A DNA stretch of 64,000 bases from Stenotrophomonas maltophilia (GCA_009912235.1 WNDS01000001.1:744001-808000), one strand, 5' to 3'. Shown: positions 29,615 through 38,645, counted from the first letter of the stretch. Made by a program: numbers and translations. Notes: generated by a model not told the origin, from the sequence alone.

Positions 29615-30751
29615 CTACCCACCCCGACAAAACGCGGCGTAGTCGATGTACCCCGGGGACGGGACCCCCGGCGCGCACACCGCACACTGCGGGTCCGGCA
29701 CGATCCGCGATTCGCGGAAGCGCATGCCCAGCGCATCGAAACGCAGCAAGCGGCCCACCAGCGGCTCACCGACGCCCAGCAGCAGCTTCAGCACCTCGGT
29801 GGCCTGCAGCACCCCGGCCAGCCCAGGCAGCACGCCCAGCACACCGGCCTCGGAGCAGTTCGGCGCGAACTCCGGCGGCGGCGGTTCAGGGAACAGGCAG
29901 CGGTAGCACGGCGCCACACCGCGCTGGCGGCCGGCATCGAACACGCTCACCTGCCCATCGAAACGCTCGATGGCCGCATAGACCAGCGGCACGCCGTGCT
30001 TGATGCAGGCATCGTTGAGCAGGTAGCGCAGCGGGAAGTTGTCCGAGCCGTCCAGCACCACGTCCACGCCGTCCAGCAGGCAGTCGACGTTCTCCGAGGT
30101 CACCCGCTCGGGCACGGCCTCCACCGCGATGGACGGATTGAGCGCCAGCAGCCGCGTGCGCGCCGAATCGACCTTCAGCTGGCCAACGCTGGCCTCGGTA
30201 TGCACGATCTGCCGGTGCAGGTTGCTGCGCTCCACCCGGTCGTGGTCCGCAAAGCGCAGGTGCCCTACCCCGGCGGCGGCCAGATAGAAACCGGCGGGAG
30301 CACCCAGGCCGCCCGCGCCCAGCACCAGCACGCGCGACTGCTGCAGGCGGCGCTGGCCAGCCTCCCCCACCTGCGGCAGCAGCAGGTGGCGCGAGTAGCG
30401 GTCGTAGAAATCGCGGTCGGCCGCGTCCAGCATCGGCTGCACCAGCGGCAGCCCCTGTTCGCGCCAGGCCACGGTGCCGCCGGCCACCGAGGCCACCTGT
30501 GTGTAGCCCGCCTGCTGCAGCGCCGCTGCGGCGTCGGCCGAGCGCTTGCCGCTCTGGCAGATCAGCAGGGTGTCCTGCGCGTGCGCCGGCAGGTGCGCGG
30601 CCGGGTCGGCCAGCAGGTCCTCCTTGGCCACGCCGCGCGCGCCCTCGGCCATGCCACCGGCACGTTCGTGCGCCTGGCGCACATCGATCAACACTGCACC
30701 GTGGGCCAGCCGCGCCCGCGCCTGTTCCGGGGAAAGCTTTGGAATGCTCAT
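29615..30751 (-). CDS. moeB: rhodanese-MoeB/ThiF fusion (sulfur-carrier adenylyltransferase)
   Basis: 378 residues. Residues 1-105 are a rhodanese domain (VLIDVRQAHERAGG; active-site Cys in LLICQSGKRS). Residues 115-378 form an E1-like adenylyltransferase: ATP-binding GAGGLGAPAGFYL, Arg finger region RYSRHLLLPQVG, DGSDNFPLRYLLND, and zinc Cys pairs CYRC and CAVC. It adenylates the C-terminal Gly of MoaD/ThiS-like proteins; the rhodanese domain may supply persulfide sulfur. In eukaryotic MOCS3 the rhodanese is C-terminal, so the order is swapped here. MoeB versus ThiF versus another sulfur carrier system cannot be decided, since no moa or thi genes are adjacent. Confidence 0.85.
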   Translation of the reverse strand: MSIPKLSPEQARARLAHGAVLIDVRQAHERAGGMAEGARGVAKEDLLADPAAHLPAHAQDTLLICQSGKRSADAAAALQQAGYTQVASVAGGTVAWREQGLPLVQPMLDAADRDFYDRYSRHLLLPQVGEAGQRRLQQSRVLVLGAGGLGAPAGFYLAAAGVGHLRFADHDRVERSNLHRQIVHTEASVGQLKVDSARTRLLALNPSIAVEAVPERVTSENVDCLLDGVDVVLDGSDNFPLRYLLNDACIKHGVPLVYAAIERFDGQVSVFDAGRQRGVAPCYRCLFPEPPPPEFAPNCSEAGVLGVLPGLAGVLQATEVLKLLLGVGEPLVGRLLRFDALGMRFRESRIVPDPQCAVCAPGVPSPGYIDYAAFCRGG

Positions 30752-30760
30752 GCGCCCATT

Positions 30761-30786
30761 GTAGAGCCGGCCGCTGGCCGGCTTAC
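30761..30786. repeat. GTAG-type hairpin
   Basis: GTAGAGCCGGCC, GCT, GGCCGGCTTAC: a perfect 8-bp core stem flanked by GTAG and its near complement, 10 bp upstream of the moeB-like start. Confidence 0.8.
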
Positions 30787-30800
30787 GACCGCGGGAAGGC

Positions 30801-30855
30801 AGAGTCGACTGGGTAGAGACGGCTAGGTAGAGACGACTAGGTAGAGTCGACTGTT
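30801..30855 (+). repeat. 14-bp tandem repeat, four units
   Basis: Units at 30801, 30815, 30829 and 30843 follow AGAG(T/A)CG(A/G)CT(G/A)GGT. The last is truncated by one base and leads into an inverted AGTCGACT. The unit length fits neither codons nor helical turns. Confidence 0.8.
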
Positions 30856-31045
30856 AGTCGACTGTCCTGAGAAAAACGGGGACCTGACAGACCACGCGAA
30901 GCGCCAGTCGACACTACCCCGCCGGGGATAAGCAGCGTCCGGGTCCGTGGATAGCGATGCGGGGCATGGCCTGGCGCCAATCGAAACCTTGACGGGGCCC
31001 AGCACGCGCAGCACGCGCAGCACGCTCGTGGCTGTGATTGCCTCC

Positions 31046-31579
31046 ATGCCCCCTCTGCACACCAGACGCCTTGCGCTTCAGCCCTTTTCGCCAGCAGACG
31101 CCGACGAGGCCTTCGCGGCGCTCACCCCGGCGCTGACTCGCTACATGGCCTTCGACCCGCCGCCGTCCGCGCAGGCGTTCGAGTGCATCTGGCGCGCATG
31201 GATCCGCCGCATCGATGAGGGCTCGGAGGCGACCTTCGTGGTGCGCGAGCGGCAGACGGGTGACTTCATCGGCATCGCCGCCGTGCACGATGCGCAGGCG
31301 CGCGAACCGGAGCTGGGCATCTGGATCAGCGAGCGTGAGCACGGAAAGGGCTACGGCCGCGAAGCCGTGGCGGCGGCCATGCAGTGGTGCGCCCTGCAGT
31401 TCTCATCGGTGGCGTTCAGTTATCCGGTGGCCGTGGAGAACCTGCCCAGCCGGCGGACTGCCGAAGCGCTGGGCGGCCAGGTCGTGGCGACCGAACAGAC
31501 CGCGAAGTTCACGCAGGTGGTGTACCGGCTGCCGGCGGAGAGGGGGTCAGATCCCTTTTCCAGCGGAAAAGGGATCTGA
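31046..31579 (+). CDS. GNAT family N-acetyltransferase (RimJ/RimL type)
   Basis: 177 residues from ATG 31046 (MPPLHTRRLALQPFSPADAD), the canonical RimJ/RimL N-terminus. The acetyl-CoA binding segment is GKGYGREAVAAAMQWC, with VAVENLPSRRTAEALGG near the end. Upstream in-frame codons are poor in coding character. The final residues, after TQVVYRLPAE, are RGSDPFSSGKGI and are encoded by a 41-bp intergenic palindrome (31543-31583) that also supplies the stop, so the natural C-terminus was probably replaced or extended by that insertion. The substrate is unknown. It converges on der. Confidence 0.8.
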   Translation: MPPLHTRRLALQPFSPADADEAFAALTPALTRYMAFDPPPSAQAFECIWRAWIRRIDEGSEATFVVRERQTGDFIGIAAVHDAQAREPELGIWISEREHGKGYGREAVAAAMQWCALQFSSVAFSYPVAVENLPSRRTAEALGGQVVATEQTAKFTQVVYRLPAERGSDPFSSGKGI

Positions 31580-31583
31580 CCCC
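31543..31583. repeat. GGGGTC-type palindrome overlapping the end of a gene
   Basis: GGGGTCAGATCCC, CTTTTCCAGCGGAAAAG, GGGATCTGACCCC: a near-perfect palindrome of the same family as 27450-27554. It overlaps the last 12 codons of the GNAT gene. Confidence 0.9.
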
Positions 31584-31604
31584 ATCACACCCGTCCGGGC
31601 CCAT

Positions 31605-31662
31605 GGGCAGCGCCGGGCCATGCCCGGCGAGCGCAGCAACGCCCCGAAGCGTGGCCCGGCGC
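31605..31662. repeat. SMAG-like palindrome pair
   Basis: Hairpin GCGCCGGGCCATGCCCGGCG, the GAGCGCAGC spacer and a diverged inverted partner GTGGCCCGGCGC. It lies between the GNAT gene and the der terminator. Confidence 0.8.
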
Positions 31663-31674
31663 AACCCCGCAACG

Positions 31675-31699
31675 AAAAAGGCGGCCCTGCGGCCGCCTT
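31675..31699 (-). terminator. terminator of the der transcript
   Basis: On the minus strand AAGGCGGCC, GCAG, GGCCGCCTT, then TTT (plus-strand AAAAA at 31675-31679). It sits 9 bp past the der stop. Confidence 0.9.
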
Positions 31700-31707
31700 C
31701 TCGTGAA

Positions 31708-33105
31708 TCACTTGCCCTTGACGTGCTTCATCAAGCGCCGCTTGGCCTTGACCTGCCGTTCGGTGAGCACGTTCTTCTTGCCCTCGTACGGGTTGGTGCC
31801 CTCGCGGAAGATGAAACTCACCGGAGTGCCGATCAGCTTGAAGCGCTTGCGGAAGAAGTTCTCCAGGTAGCGCTTGTACGACTCCTGCAGTTCCTTCAGG
31901 CGCGTGCCGTGCACGATGAAGGTCGGCGGGTTGGAGCCGGCCGGGTGCACGTAACGCAGCTTGGAAACGTGGCCGCGGATGGTCGGCGGCGGGTTGGTCT
32001 CGTAAGCCACTTCCAGCGCCTTGTTCACTTCGCTGGTGCTGAATTCGCGGTTGGCCGATTCATGCGCGCGGTGCACCGCGCGGAACAGTTCGCGCTGGCC
32101 CGAGCCGAGCTTGGCCGAAATGCGTACCGACTCGGCCCACGGCACGAAGCCCAGCTTCAGCGACAGCAGGGTTTCCGCCTGCTCGCGCTGATACTCGGTC
32201 AGACCATCCCACTTGTTGATGGCGATGACCAGCGCACGGCCGGCATCCAGCACCGCACCCAGCACGGTGGCGTCCTGGTCGGTCACGCCTTCGGTGGCGT
32301 CCAGCATCAGCACGGCCACCTGGCACTGCTCGATGGACTGCATGGTCTTGACCACCGAGAACTTCTCGACAACCTCGTCCACGCGCGAACGGCGGCGCAG
32401 GCCGGCGGTGTCGATCAGGCGGTACTCGCGGCCGTCACGCTCCAGATCCACCGCGATCGAATCGCGGGTGGTGCCCGGCACGTCCGAGGCGATCATGCGC
32501 TCTTCGCCGAGGATGCGGTTGACCAGTGTCGACTTGCCCACGTTGGGGCGGCCGACGAAGGCGATGCGGATGCGGTTCGGGTCGTTGTCCAGCTCTTCGC
32601 CGCTGCCTTCTTCGGGCAGGCGCTGGATCACTTCGTCCAGCAGGTCGTCCAGACCCTGGCGGTGGGCGGCCGACACGGTCAGCATTTCGCCGAAACCGTA
32701 ACGTGCGAATTCCGAGCGCACGCTGTCTTCGTCGGTGCCGTCGATCTTGTTGATCAGCAGCAGCGTCGGGCGCGACAGCCTGCGCAGCCAGGACAGGATC
32801 TCGTCGTCCAGTGCCGAGGTGCCGTCACGGGCATCGACCACGAACAGGATCAGGTCGGCTTCGGCAGCGGCGGCACGGGCCTGGCGCGCGGTGGCGCCAG
32901 CCAGGCCTTCTTCCTCTTCGGCGATACCGCCGGTGTCCACGACGAGGAAGTGGTTGTCCTCGTCGAGGCGGCAGACGCCGTAGTTGCGGTCGCGGGTGAC
33001 GCCGGGCTGGTCATGGACCAGGGCGTCACGGGTGCGGGTCAGTGCGTTGAAGATGGTCGACTTGCCGACATTCGGCCGTCCAACCAGGGCGACCAAAGGC
33101 AGCAT
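31708..33105 (-). CDS. der: ribosome-assembly GTPase Der (EngA)
   Basis: 465 residues with two tandem GTPase domains, needed for 50S maturation. The first P-loop is [16 protein letters not shown] with DTGG and NKID; the second (about residue 185) is [16 protein letters not shown] with DTAG and NKWD. A KH-like C-terminal domain ends in a Lys-rich tail ([13 protein letters not shown]). The bamB stop lies 15 bp upstream, matching the conserved bamB-der order in gammaproteobacteria. Confidence 0.97.
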   Translation of the reverse strand: MLPLVALVGRPNVGKSTIFNALTRTRDALVHDQPGVTRDRNYGVCRLDEDNHFLVVDTGGIAEEEEGLAGATARQARAAAAEADLILFVVDARDGTSALDDEILSWLRRLSRPTLLLINKIDGTDEDSVRSEFARYGFGEMLTVSAAHRQGLDDLLDEVIQRLPEEGSGEELDNDPNRIRIAFVGRPNVGKSTLVNRILGEERMIASDVPGTTRDSIAVDLERDGREYRLIDTAGLRRRSRVDEVVEKFSVVKTMQSIEQCQVAVLMLDATEGVTDQDATVLGAVLDAGRALVIAINKWDGLTEYQREQAETLLSLKLGFVPWAESVRISAKLGSGQRELFRAVHRAHESANREFSTSEVNKALEVAYETNPPPTIRGHVSKLRYVHPAGSNPPTFIVHGTRLKELQESYKRYLENFFRKRFKLIGTPVSFIFREGTNPYEGKKNVLTERQVKAKRRLMKHVKGK

Positions 33106-33120
33106 CGCGATTAATCCGTA

Positions 33121-34329
33121 TTAATTTGCCAACCGGAAGGCGGTCAGCTTGCCCTTCACGTTCTGCACCAGCAGCACCCCGTCGGCGACGATCGGCTGGG
33201 CCAGCACGGCGTCACCGCCACTCTTGGCCCGCGCCGCAAAAGCGCCATCGGCGGCCTTGAGCCAGTGTACGTATCCCTTGTAGTCGGCGACGACCACGTA
33301 ATCCCCCTGCAGCGCCGGGCCGGTCACCGAGCGACGGGCCAGCCCGTCCTGGGACCACATGGCCGAGCCGCTGGGCTTGTCCAGACCGAACACGCCACCC
33401 TTGTTGTCGGTGACATAGACCAGCGAGGAGGACACCGCGACGCCACCGGTGCCACCGTGGTCACGCGCCCACAACGGGCGGCCGGTCGGGCCTTCGATGG
33501 CCATGGTCTGGTTCTTGAAGCTGGTGACATACAGATTGGTGCCGTCCAGCACCGGCGCGCCGTCCACGTCGGACATGCGCTCCAGTTCGGTACGCCCTTC
33601 GGCGCTGCCCACGTTCTGTTCCCAGACGGTGCGGCCGTCGGCCATCGCCATGGAGGTCACGCTGCCGTCGTCGCGGCCGATGAACAGCACGCCCGGGCCT
33701 GCCACCACCGGCGCGTTGCCGCGGACGGTCAGCGCCGGCAGTTCAGCCGGGTTGAACCACTTCTGGGTGCCGTTTTCAGCGTCGAAGGCGGTCACGCGGC
33801 CATCGTTGCTGCGCACGAACACGGTGCCCTGGGCCACGGCCGGGGCCGAGATCACTTCACCCGGCACGCGGGCGCGCCACTTTTCGCTGCCATCGTTGAT
33901 GTCCAGCGCGATCACCTGGCCGTCGAGCGTGCCGACCACCACCAGGCTTTCACCGACGCCCGGGCCGCCGGAAATACGCAGATTGGGCTTCTTCTTTTCC
34001 TTCTTCGGCTCCCACTCCCAGGCCGTCTTTCCGGTCTGCAGGTCGATGGCGTGCACGCCACCGGTGATCGCCGCGCCGAACACATGGCCATTGGCCACGG
34101 CCGGACCCTGGCGCACGCCGATGCGGCGCTCGCCCTTGCCCAGGTTGGCGGTCCAGATCTTCTCGACCTTCAGCGACGGCTCGAACTTGACCAGTTCGAC
34201 CGGCTCCTGGGCCTTCTTGGCGGCCGCGTCCTTGCCCGCGAACCAGCCCTTCATGGTGCTGCAGCCGGACAGGGCCAGGCCCAGCACGACCACGGCGGCA
34301 ACCCACTTCATCATGACTTTCTGGTTCAT
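33121..34329 (-). CDS. bamB: outer-membrane assembly lipoprotein BamB
   Basis: 402 residues from ATG 34329; a GTG codon just before is less likely because the ATG forms a TGATG overlap with the yfgM stop. A lipoprotein signal with lipobox ALSGC puts the lipidated Cys at residue 23. Then comes an eight-bladed beta-propeller of PQQ-like repeats (for example VFGAAITGGVHAIDLQTGKT, GSVTSMAMADGRTVWEQNVG). It is a non-essential partner of BamA in folding outer-membrane proteins. Confidence 0.95.
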   Translation of the reverse strand: MNQKVMMKWVAAVVVLGLALSGCSTMKGWFAGKDAAAKKAQEPVELVKFEPSLKVEKIWTANLGKGERRIGVRQGPAVANGHVFGAAITGGVHAIDLQTGKTAWEWEPKKEKKKPNLRISGGPGVGESLVVVGTLDGQVIALDINDGSEKWRARVPGEVISAPAVAQGTVFVRSNDGRVTAFDAENGTQKWFNPAELPALTVRGNAPVVAGPGVLFIGRDDGSVTSMAMADGRTVWEQNVGSAEGRTELERMSDVDGAPVLDGTNLYVTSFKNQTMAIEGPTGRPLWARDHGGTGGVAVSSSLVYVTDNKGGVFGLDKPSGSAMWSQDGLARRSVTGPALQGDYVVVADYKGYVHWLKAADGAFAARAKSGGDAVLAQPIVADGVLLVQNVKGKLTAFRLAN

Positions 34330-34970
34330 CACACCGACTCCGCTGGGTTCGCCGCGACCGTGCCGCCGGCATCCATCACCTTGATTTCAAGCAGGCGCCG
34401 CTGCGGCGCTGCCACGTCCAGCGTCTTGAGCGCCTTTTCGTACTGTTCGCGGGCCGCATCACGCTTGCCCTGCGCCATCAGCGCATCGCCATGGATTTCC
34501 TGGCTGCTGCTGTCGGTGGCGCCGCCAAGCATCTTGATGGCGTCCTCGCCCTTGCCGGTGGCAACCAGCAGGCGCGCGATGCGCAGGTCGACCACGCGCT
34601 TCAGATCGCCTTCGACCTTGATCGCACGCAGGGTGGCCAGCGCGTCGTCATTCTTGCCGGCGTCAACCTGGGCCTTGGCCAGCTGCAGGGCGGCCAGGTC
34701 GCCGTAGATGCCGGCGCCACTGCCTTCCAGCGCCTTCACGGCCTTGCCGGCGTCGTCCAGCTTGTTCTGCTGCAGGCCGACCAGCGCCTTCTGGTATTCC
34801 ATGTTCGCCAGCACCAGCTTGTTGCCCTGGTCCTTCTGCCACCACTGCCAGCCGGCAATGGCGCCGATGGCGATGACTACGCCACCGAGGATGCTGGCGC
34901 CATTCTTCCGCAGCCAGCTGCGGACACGTTCACTTTGTTCGTGCTCGTCGAGCAGATCGTCGATCGCCAT
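34329..34970 (-). CDS. yfgM: YfgM/ancillary SecYEG translocon TPR protein
   Basis: 213 residues from ATG 34970 (MAIDDLLDEHEQSERVRSWL). An upstream ATG at 34991 would add seven residues not seen in relatives I know. A short cytoplasmic N-terminus precedes one TM helix (ASILGGVVIAIGAIAGWQWW, about 26-45) and a periplasmic TPR domain (YQKALVGLQQNKLDDAGKAV). In E. coli YfgM associates with SecYEG and periplasmic chaperones. Directly upstream of bamB with overlapping stop and start. Confidence 0.9.
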   Translation of the reverse strand: MAIDDLLDEHEQSERVRSWLRKNGASILGGVVIAIGAIAGWQWWQKDQGNKLVLANMEYQKALVGLQQNKLDDAGKAVKALEGSGAGIYGDLAALQLAKAQVDAGKNDDALATLRAIKVEGDLKRVVDLRIARLLVATGKGEDAIKMLGGATDSSSQEIHGDALMAQGKRDAAREQYEKALKTLDVAAPQRRLLEIKVMDAGGTVAANPAESV

Positions 34971-35033
34971 GTGTACTCTCGCCCCGCCCATCGGGAGGGA
35001 CCATTGGGATTATCGAAGGTGGAAAACCGCGTC

Positions 35034-35906
35034 TCAGTTCGAAACCGGGACAACGGAGCCTTCAGAGGATACCTGAAAGCGTGCCACGTTGGCTCGCTGG
35101 TAGGGGGTCAGATCGACCTTACTGCCGTTCTGCTGAACATCGACCACCGAGGCATTGCCCAGCACCATGCGGCCGACCTGGCCCGGGCTGAAGCTGCGGG
35201 TCTGGCCGGCCTTGATCAGCGCCTTCTCCACCACGGCACCATCGGGGCCGGTGATTTCCACCCAGCTGTCGCCACTGAAGCTGAGCTCCAGCGCAGCAGC
35301 GGCCGGGGCAGTGGCTGCCGGGCGCGGCACCGGGGTGAGCGAGGCGATGTACGGCGCCGGGGCAACAGCAGGCTTGGCCGCAGCCGGTTCAGCAGTGTCC
35401 GCCACGGCGGTGGGCGCAGTGCCTTCCTGGGTGGGCGGGGGGACCGGCACCGCGGCCGGGATCGCGTCCAGCGAGGCGGTGTTCGGGGTCGGCGCGCCGG
35501 CATCGAAGTGGCCGCGGGTGGCGAACCACAGCGGCACCGCCAACGCAGCGGTAATGCCGACATACAGCGCACGGCGGCCGAGGTTTTCGGCAATGCGGCG
35601 TGCACGCGGGGTATGGGTATGGCTGACCAGGGTGGGCGGCACCACCGGCCCGACCTGGGCCTGGGCCAGCACTTCGCTTTCGTCCACCTTCAGCAGCTTG
35701 GCGTAGCTGCGCAGCTGGCCACGCACGAACACCGGCGCGCCCAGGCGCTGCCACTGTTCCTGCTCCAGCGAACGCACCACCTGCACCGGCATGCGCAGGC
35801 GCTGGCCGACCTCGTCAAGGCTCAGCCCGGCAGCTTCGCGGGCCTGGCGCAAGCGCTCCCCGCACCCGGCGGCCGTCTCGAAAGCGCTCACAGTCTGGTC
35901 ATTCAT
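35034..35906 (-). CDS. rodZ: cytoskeletal/cell-shape protein RodZ-like (HTH plus DUF4115)
   Basis: 290 residues from ATG 35906. Cytoplasmic Cro/cI-type HTH (GERLRQAREAAGLSLDEVGQ, about 16-80), a juxtamembrane basic patch (RARRIAENLGRRA), one TM helix (LYVGITAALAVPLWFA, about 115-130), a Pro/Ala-rich periplasmic linker and a C-terminal DUF4115 beta domain (LSFSGDSWVEITGPDG). It links MreB filaments to the envelope during elongation. It is placed between pilF and yfgM; in E. coli, ispG and hisS sit in this gap. Confidence 0.9.
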   Translation of the reverse strand: MNDQTVSAFETAAGCGERLRQAREAAGLSLDEVGQRLRMPVQVVRSLEQEQWQRLGAPVFVRGQLRSYAKLLKVDESEVLAQAQVGPVVPPTLVSHTHTPRARRIAENLGRRALYVGITAALAVPLWFATRGHFDAGAPTPNTASLDAIPAAVPVPPPTQEGTAPTAVADTAEPAAAKPAVAPAPYIASLTPVPRPAATAPAAAALELSFSGDSWVEITGPDGAVVEKALIKAGQTRSFSPGQVGRMVLGNASVVDVQQNGSKVDLTPYQRANVARFQVSSEGSVVPVSN

Positions 35907-35966
35907 CACAATGCTTCAACCCCGGGATTAGGAGCCCGCATCCTGCGGAAATTCCTTGCGGATTCG

Positions 35967-36719
35967 CTACAGATAGCGATCGGCAGCCGCCTGATCGCCC
36001 AGCCGAACTTCTATTTGAGACGCAAATTGTAACACGGAACGGGTTGCGGGTGCAGCCGACAGGCGGCGCTCCACGAAGGCCCGCGCCTCAAGAAACTGGC
36101 TGCGCGAAACGCTCAGCTGCGCCATCGCCTCCAGCGCCACCGGGTTGGCCGGGGCACGCTGCAGGGCCGCGCGCAGGTCGCGCTCGCCACGCACGGTCTG
36201 CCCGGCCTCCAGCGCACAGCTGCCTGCATTGGCCTGGGCCAGCTCCGGTGTGGCATAGCCCGGCGCAGTCAGTGCACGGTCAAACCAGGCCAGCGATTCG
36301 GCCTGCCGCCCCTGCTGGCACAGCCAGGCACCATAGTTGTTCAGTACGTCGCCGCGCTGCGGGCCCAGTTCGGCGGCCTTGCGGAACAGCTCGCCGGCCT
36401 GCGCGGTCTGGCCACGGCGGTCGGCCACGCCGGCCAGCAGCACCCAGGCATCGGGTGCGCCGGCATCGAGTCGGGCCGCTTCACGTGCACGCTTCTCGGC
36501 AGAGTCCAGCCGCCCGTCCTGCAGGTCACTGCCGGCCAGCGAGAGCGCATTCTGGAATTGCACCTGGCGGCGCACCTGGGCGCTGTCGCGCACCACGTAT
36601 TCGGGCGCAGTAGTGCCCGGCCCGCGCTGCACGCGCTCGGCCGAACTGCCACAGCCACCGAGCACCACGGCCAGCGCGCCTGCCACCAGCGCTGGCCAGA
36701 GGCGATCAGGCCGCCGCAT
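35967..36719 (-). CDS. pilF: type IV pilus pilotin PilF/PilW (TPR lipoprotein)
   Basis: 250 residues from ATG 36719. Lipobox VLGGC (Cys23) followed by TPR units ([60 protein letters not shown]). PilF is the outer-membrane lipoprotein that helps the PilQ secretin assemble. The start overlaps the 3' end of rlmN by 14 bp, which supports this start over longer upstream ones inside rlmN. Confidence 0.92.
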   Translation of the reverse strand: MRRPDRLWPALVAGALAVVLGGCGSSAERVQRGPGTTAPEYVVRDSAQVRRQVQFQNALSLAGSDLQDGRLDSAEKRAREAARLDAGAPDAWVLLAGVADRRGQTAQAGELFRKAAELGPQRGDVLNNYGAWLCQQGRQAESLAWFDRALTAPGYATPELAQANAGSCALEAGQTVRGERDLRAALQRAPANPVALEAMAQLSVSRSQFLEARAFVERRLSAAPATRSVLQFASQIEVRLGDQAAADRYL

Positions 36720-37911
36720 CGCGCCCCTTCCCCGCCTGCAAGGTCTTGTTGAACTCCGCCTGGCGGCGGGTCCGGTCCATGACCTGGCCCTTGAGCTGGC
36801 CGCAGGCGGCGTCGATGTCATCGCCACGGGTGCGGCGGACCATCGTCAGCACGTTGCTGTCCAGCAGGATCTTCTGGAAGGCACGGATATGCACTTCCTC
36901 CGAACGCTCGTAGCGGGTGCCGGGGAACGGGTTGAACGGGATCAGGTTGACCTTGCCCGAATCCTTGGCCTGCACCGCGTTGTCGAACTGGCGCATCAGG
37001 CGGGCCAGCTCGCGGGCATTCTCGGGCTTGTCGTTGATGCCCTTCATCAGGGTGTATTCGAAGGTGACCGATTCGCGGCGCTTGTTGGCGCGCAGGTAGC
37101 GTGCGCACGAAGCCATCAGGTCGGCGATCGGGTACTTCTTGTTGAGCGGCACAAGGGTCTCGCGCAGCTCATCGTTCGGCGCATGCAGCGACACCGCCAG
37201 CGAGACATCGCTTTCGGTGGACAGGCGGTCGATCATCGGCACCAGGCCGGAGGTCGACAGCGTGACGCGCTTGTTGGCCAGGCCGTAGCCCAGATCGTCG
37301 CGCATCACGCTCATGGCGCGCACGACGTTGTCGAAATTCATCAGCGGCTCGCCCATGCCCATCATCACCACGTTGGTGAGGCGGCGCATCTGGTGCGGCA
37401 CGTTGCCCAGGTGGCGCGCGGCAATCCACACCTGGCCGATGATCTCGGCGGTGGTCAGGTTGCGGTTGAAGCCCTGGGTGGCGGTGGAGCAGAACGTGCA
37501 GTTCAGCCCGCAACCGACCTGCGAGGACACGCACAGCGTGCCGCGGGTCTTGTCGGGGATGTACACGGTCTCGATGGCGTTCTTGCCATCCACGCCCATC
37601 GCCAGCAGCCACTTGTGGGTGCCGTCGGCGGAGGGCTTGTCAAACACGATGTTGGGAACCAGCACCTCGGCATGGGCCTGCAGCTTGGCGCGCAGGACCT
37701 TGCCGAGGTCGGTCATTTCATCGAAATCGGTGACGTAGCGATGGTGGATCCACTTCATCACCTGGTGGGCCCGGAATTTCTTTTCGCCGAGCACGTCGAC
37801 GAAGAACTGCTCCAGGCCCGCGCGATCGAGGTCGAGCAGGTTCTGCTTGCCAGCCGTGGGTGCCGACTTGGGCAGCGGCTGGATGGCGGGGGACTGTACG
37901 ACCTCGTTCAC
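36706..37911 (-). CDS. rlmN: 23S rRNA/tRNA m2A methyltransferase RlmN
   Basis: 401 residues using GTG 37911 ([20 protein letters not shown]). ATG codons further upstream would run into ndk, and this start leaves a 10-bp gap. Radical SAM enzyme methylating A2503 of 23S rRNA and A37 of some tRNAs. The iron-sulfur CxxxCxxC is CGLNCTFC, with [14 protein letters not shown] and the C-terminal catalytic Cys in IDAACGQL. A roughly 30-residue N-terminal extension lacks clear conservation. Confidence 0.94.
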   Translation of the reverse strand: MNEVVQSPAIQPLPKSAPTAGKQNLLDLDRAGLEQFFVDVLGEKKFRAHQVMKWIHHRYVTDFDEMTDLGKVLRAKLQAHAEVLVPNIVFDKPSADGTHKWLLAMGVDGKNAIETVYIPDKTRGTLCVSSQVGCGLNCTFCSTATQGFNRNLTTAEIIGQVWIAARHLGNVPHQMRRLTNVVMMGMGEPLMNFDNVVRAMSVMRDDLGYGLANKRVTLSTSGLVPMIDRLSTESDVSLAVSLHAPNDELRETLVPLNKKYPIADLMASCARYLRANKRRESVTFEYTLMKGINDKPENARELARLMRQFDNAVQAKDSGKVNLIPFNPFPGTRYERSEEVHIRAFQKILLDSNVLTMVRRTRGDDIDAACGQLKGQVMDRTRRQAEFNKTLQAGKGRDAAA

Positions 37912-37921
37912 GGCATCACTC

Positions 37922-38347
37922 TCAGCGCGAGACGACTTCGGTCGCGGCGAAGAAGTAGGCGATTTCAATCGCGGCATTCTCGACCGAGTCCGAGCCGTGG
38001 GCGGCATTGGCATCGATGGATTCAGCGAAGTCGGCGCGGATGGTGCCCGCAGCGGCTTCCTTCGGGTTGGTGGCGCCCAGCAGGTCGCGGTGGGCCAGGA
38101 CGGCGTTCTCGCCTTCCAGGGCCTGGATCATCACCGGGCCGGAGATCATGAACTCGACCAGCGCGTTGAAGAACGGACGCTCGCGGTGCACGGCGTAGAA
38201 GCCTTCGGCTTCACGGCGCGACAGCTGCTTGTACTTGGCGGCCACGACCTTCAGGCCGGCCTTCTCGAAGCGGGCGTAGATTTCGCCGATGACGTTCTTG
38301 GCAACGGCGTCCGGCTTGATGATCGAAAGGGTGCGCTCCAGCGCCAT
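37922..38347 (-). CDS. ndk: nucleoside diphosphate kinase
   Basis: 141 residues from ATG 38347 ([20 protein letters not shown]). Equilibrates NDPs and NTPs through a phosphohistidine; the active-site His is in [12 protein letters not shown] (about residue 117). The family sequence is complete. First gene of the ndk-rlmN-pilF-rodZ-yfgM-bamB-der series. A hairpin with a T tract lies about 50 bp upstream in the same orientation and could attenuate this transcript. Confidence 0.97.
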   Translation of the reverse strand: MALERTLSIIKPDAVAKNVIGEIYARFEKAGLKVVAAKYKQLSRREAEGFYAVHRERPFFNALVEFMISGPVMIQALEGENAVLAHRDLLGATNPKEAAAGTIRADFAESIDANAAHGSDSVENAAIEIAYFFAATEVVSR

Positions 38348-38396
38348 GGGATGTCTCCAATGGGATCGGGCCGCTGATGACCCGAAGGGTAACATG

Positions 38397-38421
38397 AAAA
38401 AAACCCGCGTCGGGACGCGGG
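38397..38421 (-). terminator. intrinsic terminator-like hairpin in the ndk leader
   Basis: Plus-strand AAAAAAA (38397-38403), CCCGCGT, CGGG, ACGCGGG (38415-38421). On the minus strand this reads as a 7-bp GC stem followed by seven T. It points towards ndk, yet no minus-strand gene precedes it. Confidence 0.7.
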
Positions 38422-38645
38422 CTTAGCCTGATAAACGTAGGCGAATTGTAAGAGATAACGCGCCCGCGCGGTAGTGGCGCCCGCAGGCCGGCAATCACAT
38501 GGCGGCCGGCGCCGGAGCGCCGGGGTCGGATCCCCGCAGGGGCTCCGACCCCGAGCCCTCCCCCATTCACCCACCTGAGCGGACTCTGACCACCCGGCCA
38601 TTTTTGCTGCACTGCAAAATGCCATACGCCGCCGTCTGGTACTAG
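38422..38645. other. intergenic region upstream of ndk and psrA-like gene
   Basis: Divergent region. It includes a GC-rich palindromic stretch (about 38472-38520), a GGGGTC-family palindrome (38521-38553), and the dyad TTTTGC, TGCACT, GCAAAA (38612-38629) that could be an operator. No gene was recognised. Confidence 0.55.
38521..38553. repeat. GGGGTC-type palindrome
   Basis: CGGGGTCGGATCCCC, GCA, GGGGCTCCGACCCCG. Same outer arms as the copies at 27450 and 43242 but with a shortened inner stem. Confidence 0.85.

Larger units (their letters stand above)
30752..31045. other. repeat-bearing gap between diverging genes
   Basis: Divergent promoter region of the moeB-like gene and the GNAT gene. 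It contains a GTAG hairpin (30761-30786), four 14-bp tandem units (30801-30855) ending in the palindrome AGTCGACTGTTAGTCGACT, and a triple AGCACGCGC repeat (31001-31027). No gene was recognised. Confidence 0.6.
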
